Below the pieces are notes generated by a model that was given only the letters and a program-made list of their open reading frames with translations, was not told where the DNA came from and did not search any database. A DNA stretch of 40,728 bases, from assembly GCA_902497095.1 (NCBI GenBank), contig CABVDD010000018.1, forward strand, positions 1 through 40,728, read 5' to 3'. The translations under genes and the position numbers were made by a program. Below are positions 40,684 to 40,728 of this stretch, piece after piece; the first letter of the stretch is position 1; each line of letters begins with the position of its first letter. The stretch is from an uncultured Faecalicoccus sp. GTDB taxonomy: Bacteria > Bacillota_I > Bacilli_A > Erysipelotrichales > Erysipelotrichaceae.

Positions 40684-40728
40684 AAAAGTAAATTCCACAC
40701 CTGGAAGAATTTCATTGATTTTACTTTT
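40684..40728. repeat. Inverted repeat at the window edge
   Basis: AAAAGTAAA (40684-40692) and TTTACTTTT (40720-40728) are exact inverted copies, with a small inner TTCC/GGAA stem. It may be a terminator or leader of whatever lies beyond the edge; its right boundary is cut off. Confidence 0.35.

Noticed and set aside
1..40728. CRISPR array, tRNA genes, insertion sequences or phage genes
   Set aside because: I looked for regularly spaced repeats, cloverleaf-like tRNA ends, transposase motifs and integrase motifs and found none I could support.

Overview
The window is AT-rich, densely packed DNA from a low-GC Gram-positive bacterium. T-box leaders, strong AGGAGG ribosome-binding sites, a Bce-type antibiotic-resistance locus, SepF, YlmH, YlxR, YlxQ and a six-gene Rnf complex all point to Bacillota. 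A gut Erysipelotrichia-like anaerobe is my best guess, but that rank is inference. I see no tRNA or rRNA gene, insertion sequence, phage gene or CRISPR array; this is ordinary chromosome with several regulatory surprises.

Layout, left to right. (1) 1-2.9 kb: the tail of an unknown gene, then a P-type cation ATPase behind a yybP-ykoY-type manganese riboswitch with a terminator switch. (2) 2.9-5.4 kb: a DUF1349 protein, then a TetR repressor divergent from a two-gene unit (a 42-residue membrane peptide coupled to a membrane-anchored alpha/beta hydrolase), with twin palindromes between them. (3) 5.5-8.8 kb: tyrS with a Tyr T-box, a YhcC-type radical SAM gene and a YgjP-type metalloprotease. (4) 8.85-12.2 kb: shikimate genes, with aroF and a fused aroE-aroK on the minus strand and aroD divergent. 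In front of aroE-aroK lies what looks like a leader-peptide attenuator. It has a 15-residue ORF rich in Phe and Tyr, a hairpin starting at its stop codon, and a terminator hairpin just before the aroE ribosome-binding site. (5) 12.2-13.7 kb: a decayed gene, an orphan small protein and the hibernation factor HPF.

(6) 13.7-19.0 kb: a Bce-type module (response regulator, sensor kinase, ABC ATPase, ABC permease) followed by an overlapping GT51 peptidoglycan glycosyltransferase. The response regulator carries an in-frame TAA between its receiver and DNA-binding domains, although the kinase, the transporter and a perfect BceR-type operator remain. (7) 19.1-23.3 kb: sepF, ylmH and ileS with an Ile T-box. 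(8) 23.6-26.3 kb: an ECF sigma factor, an RsgI-like membrane protein and an arylsulfotransferase-like lipoprotein. (9) 26.4-32.5 kb: apbE divergent from rnfCDGEA, a small Cys-rich membrane protein, and an rnfB that lacks its usual ferredoxin domain. ApbE would attach FMN to RnfG and RnfD.

(10) 32.5-40.7 kb: rqcH (NFACT), gmk, then the conserved rimP-nusA-ylxR-ylxQ-infB-rbfA translation operon, and an AraC regulator reading back toward it. Convergent gene pairs repeatedly share terminator hairpins that overlap stop codons. Two genes (the Bce regulator and apbE) have a -10 box about 6-7 bases before the ATG and no Shine-Dalgarno, suggesting leaderless mRNAs. All functional calls are from motif recognition by eye; no database search or folding program was run.
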